DNA from: Mansonella perstans
Taxonomy: Eukaryota; Nematoda; Chromadorea; Rhabditida; Onchocercidae
Length of the DNA stretch: 64,000 nucleotides
Direction of reading: 5' to 3'
Assembly: GCA_037074765.1 (NCBI GenBank)
Contig: JBAMDO010000035.1
Location: 1 to 64,000, forward strand
The notes below the pieces were generated by a model. The model had not been told where the DNA came from. It saw nothing but the letters and a program-made list of their open reading frames with translations, and made no database searches. Positions 62,865-64,000 of this stretch are shown one piece after another. The translations under genes and the position numbers were made by a program. Within the stretch, counting starts at the first letter, position 1. The number at the start of each line of letters is the position of its first letter.

Positions 62865-64000
62865 TGTTTATAATTCGTCACTGGAAATTACCACAAAAGA
62901 AGAAAACCACTTGTAAATTCAAACAGTGTCTGCAAAAAAATACCAATTTAAAATGAAGCTGAAAATTTCACCAAATTAATTATCGAAAATAAAAACATTA
63001 TATCGCTATCCAAAAGTAGCTTCAGTAACGAGTAATTCATGATAACAATATTTACTTATGTTTAGTTCGTAGTAAACTTCAAAATTTTTTTTTAAGATAT
63101 ATCTAAGAAAAAGGTTACACAGTTGCCCATACATATTTCAACTTTTTTAATGTGTGAAACTATTTACATTAACGTCTAAATTCATCTGAAACTTTTTTGA
63201 AAAAAAACTATTTCAAATTAATATAATGTGAATTCAAACTGAATAAACACCACTTCGAAAGAACATACACACACACACACACACACACACATGTACACGT
63301 ATCTGCGTGTCAGAACTGGAATGTTTAATGAAGATAAAACTATAGTAAAATGATATATGGCTTATTACAATTCTATTGCATAGAAATTCTTTGTTAGCCT
63401 GTAAACAAATATTTAAGAAAAAAAATTAATGCTGAGAGCAATTGAAATTGTTGCGTCATGCATTTAAGATTAGAAAACTGATTGGAATAGATGACAAATA
63501 TCGGAAGTTTAATTTAAACAAGTACCACTATCACTTAATTAAATTCTTATCAATCAAGAATAAAACGAAAATAAAGATATGAGCTTTAATTGAAATATAC
63601 TAAATATGTTGCAGTAAAATTAAATGAAATATAAAATTTGCAACAAAAAAAAAAATTACTGTTCTTTACAACAACACTCAGTTTGCAATCATTTAATTGT
63701 CTCAAAAATAATCAAAAGCGATAAAATGGAGTGACCCGATTTTGCTGAAATAAATTCATTCGTTTCTTTAATTCAAACGAAAAAAAAAAATCATCGAGAA
63801 TATTTATTTAGAAAACTAAAAGTATTAAACTAATAATAGCAATTAACCTATTTAAACCAGAAAAAAAAAAGCCATACTTTCGATTGTTTTATTGTGTTAA
63901 TTTAAAAAAAAAAAAAAAAATTACCATTCGTTAAATAATGGATTTATCAAATTTTTTATTGCTTAGATGTAATTTTTATATTTTTAGCTCATCATACAAT
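62865..64000 (+). other. Upstream region of MRG, right edge of window
   Basis: On the minus strand an acceptor AATTTCCAG ends at 62881, 17 bases before the MRG ATG, and suits SL trans-splicing. The rest is AT-rich with a (CA)n run. No gene recognised up to the end of the window. Confidence 0.5.
63266..63291 (+). repeat. (CA)n microsatellite
   Basis: About 12-13 uninterrupted AC dinucleotides. Confidence 0.95.

Overview
The window comes from a nematode nuclear genome, almost certainly a filarial worm (Onchocercidae). The base composition is very AT-rich, and genes have many short exons with GT/AG introns. Exact copies of the nematode spliced leader SL1 are present inside a retroelement. The first 14 kb carries a tandem cluster of genes of the filarial Abundant Larval Transcript (ALT) family. 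The genus cannot be told from the sequence.

Layout. (1) 1-13.6 kb: an ALT cluster on the + strand. It holds an orphan fragment of acidic repeat, ALT copy A (signal peptide, acidic exon, Cys exons, then a broken ~1.9 kb array of 21-bp repeats) and ALT copy B. Copy B is an intact 8-exon gene of about 475 residues with three consecutive ALT cysteine domains joined by acidic linkers. A Pao/BEL LTR retroelement (5342-9200, minus strand) sits between the two copies. (2) 14-27.6 kb: a repeat-rich block with broken pieces of a non-LTR retroelement, long AT-rich DNA, a second older Pao/BEL element (about 22.1-27.1 kb) and a diverged fragment of 28S rRNA. (3) 31-64 kb: five ordinary conserved genes. 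These are an alpha-arrestin (ARRDC-like, +), BBS5 (+), a cuticle collagen (-), amphiphysin/BIN1 (AMPH-1, -) and the chromodomain protein MRG15/MRG-1 (-). I reconstructed each exon by exon, and the splice phases agree throughout except for one uncertain join in MRG.

Main discovery. Both LTRs of the first Pao/BEL element contain a perfect 22-nt copy of SL1 directly after AATAAA (reading the minus strand). In the 5' LTR the SL1 copy is followed immediately by a 10-nt leader and the first ~77 codons of ribosomal protein L6, which is then fused to the element's reverse transcriptase. This is the structure expected if the element's reverse transcription switched onto an SL1-trans-spliced rpl-6 mRNA and returned through SL1 homology. 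The older element carries a decayed SL1-like sequence at the matching place. SL1 may therefore be a lasting part of this LTR lineage and a gateway for capturing 5' ends of host mRNAs.

The conserved genes are unrelated in function and look like normal neighbours: membrane trafficking (arrestin, amphiphysin), cilium (BBS5), cuticle (collagen) and chromatin (MRG). The ALT cluster encodes secreted proteins of a family known for high expression in infective larvae.
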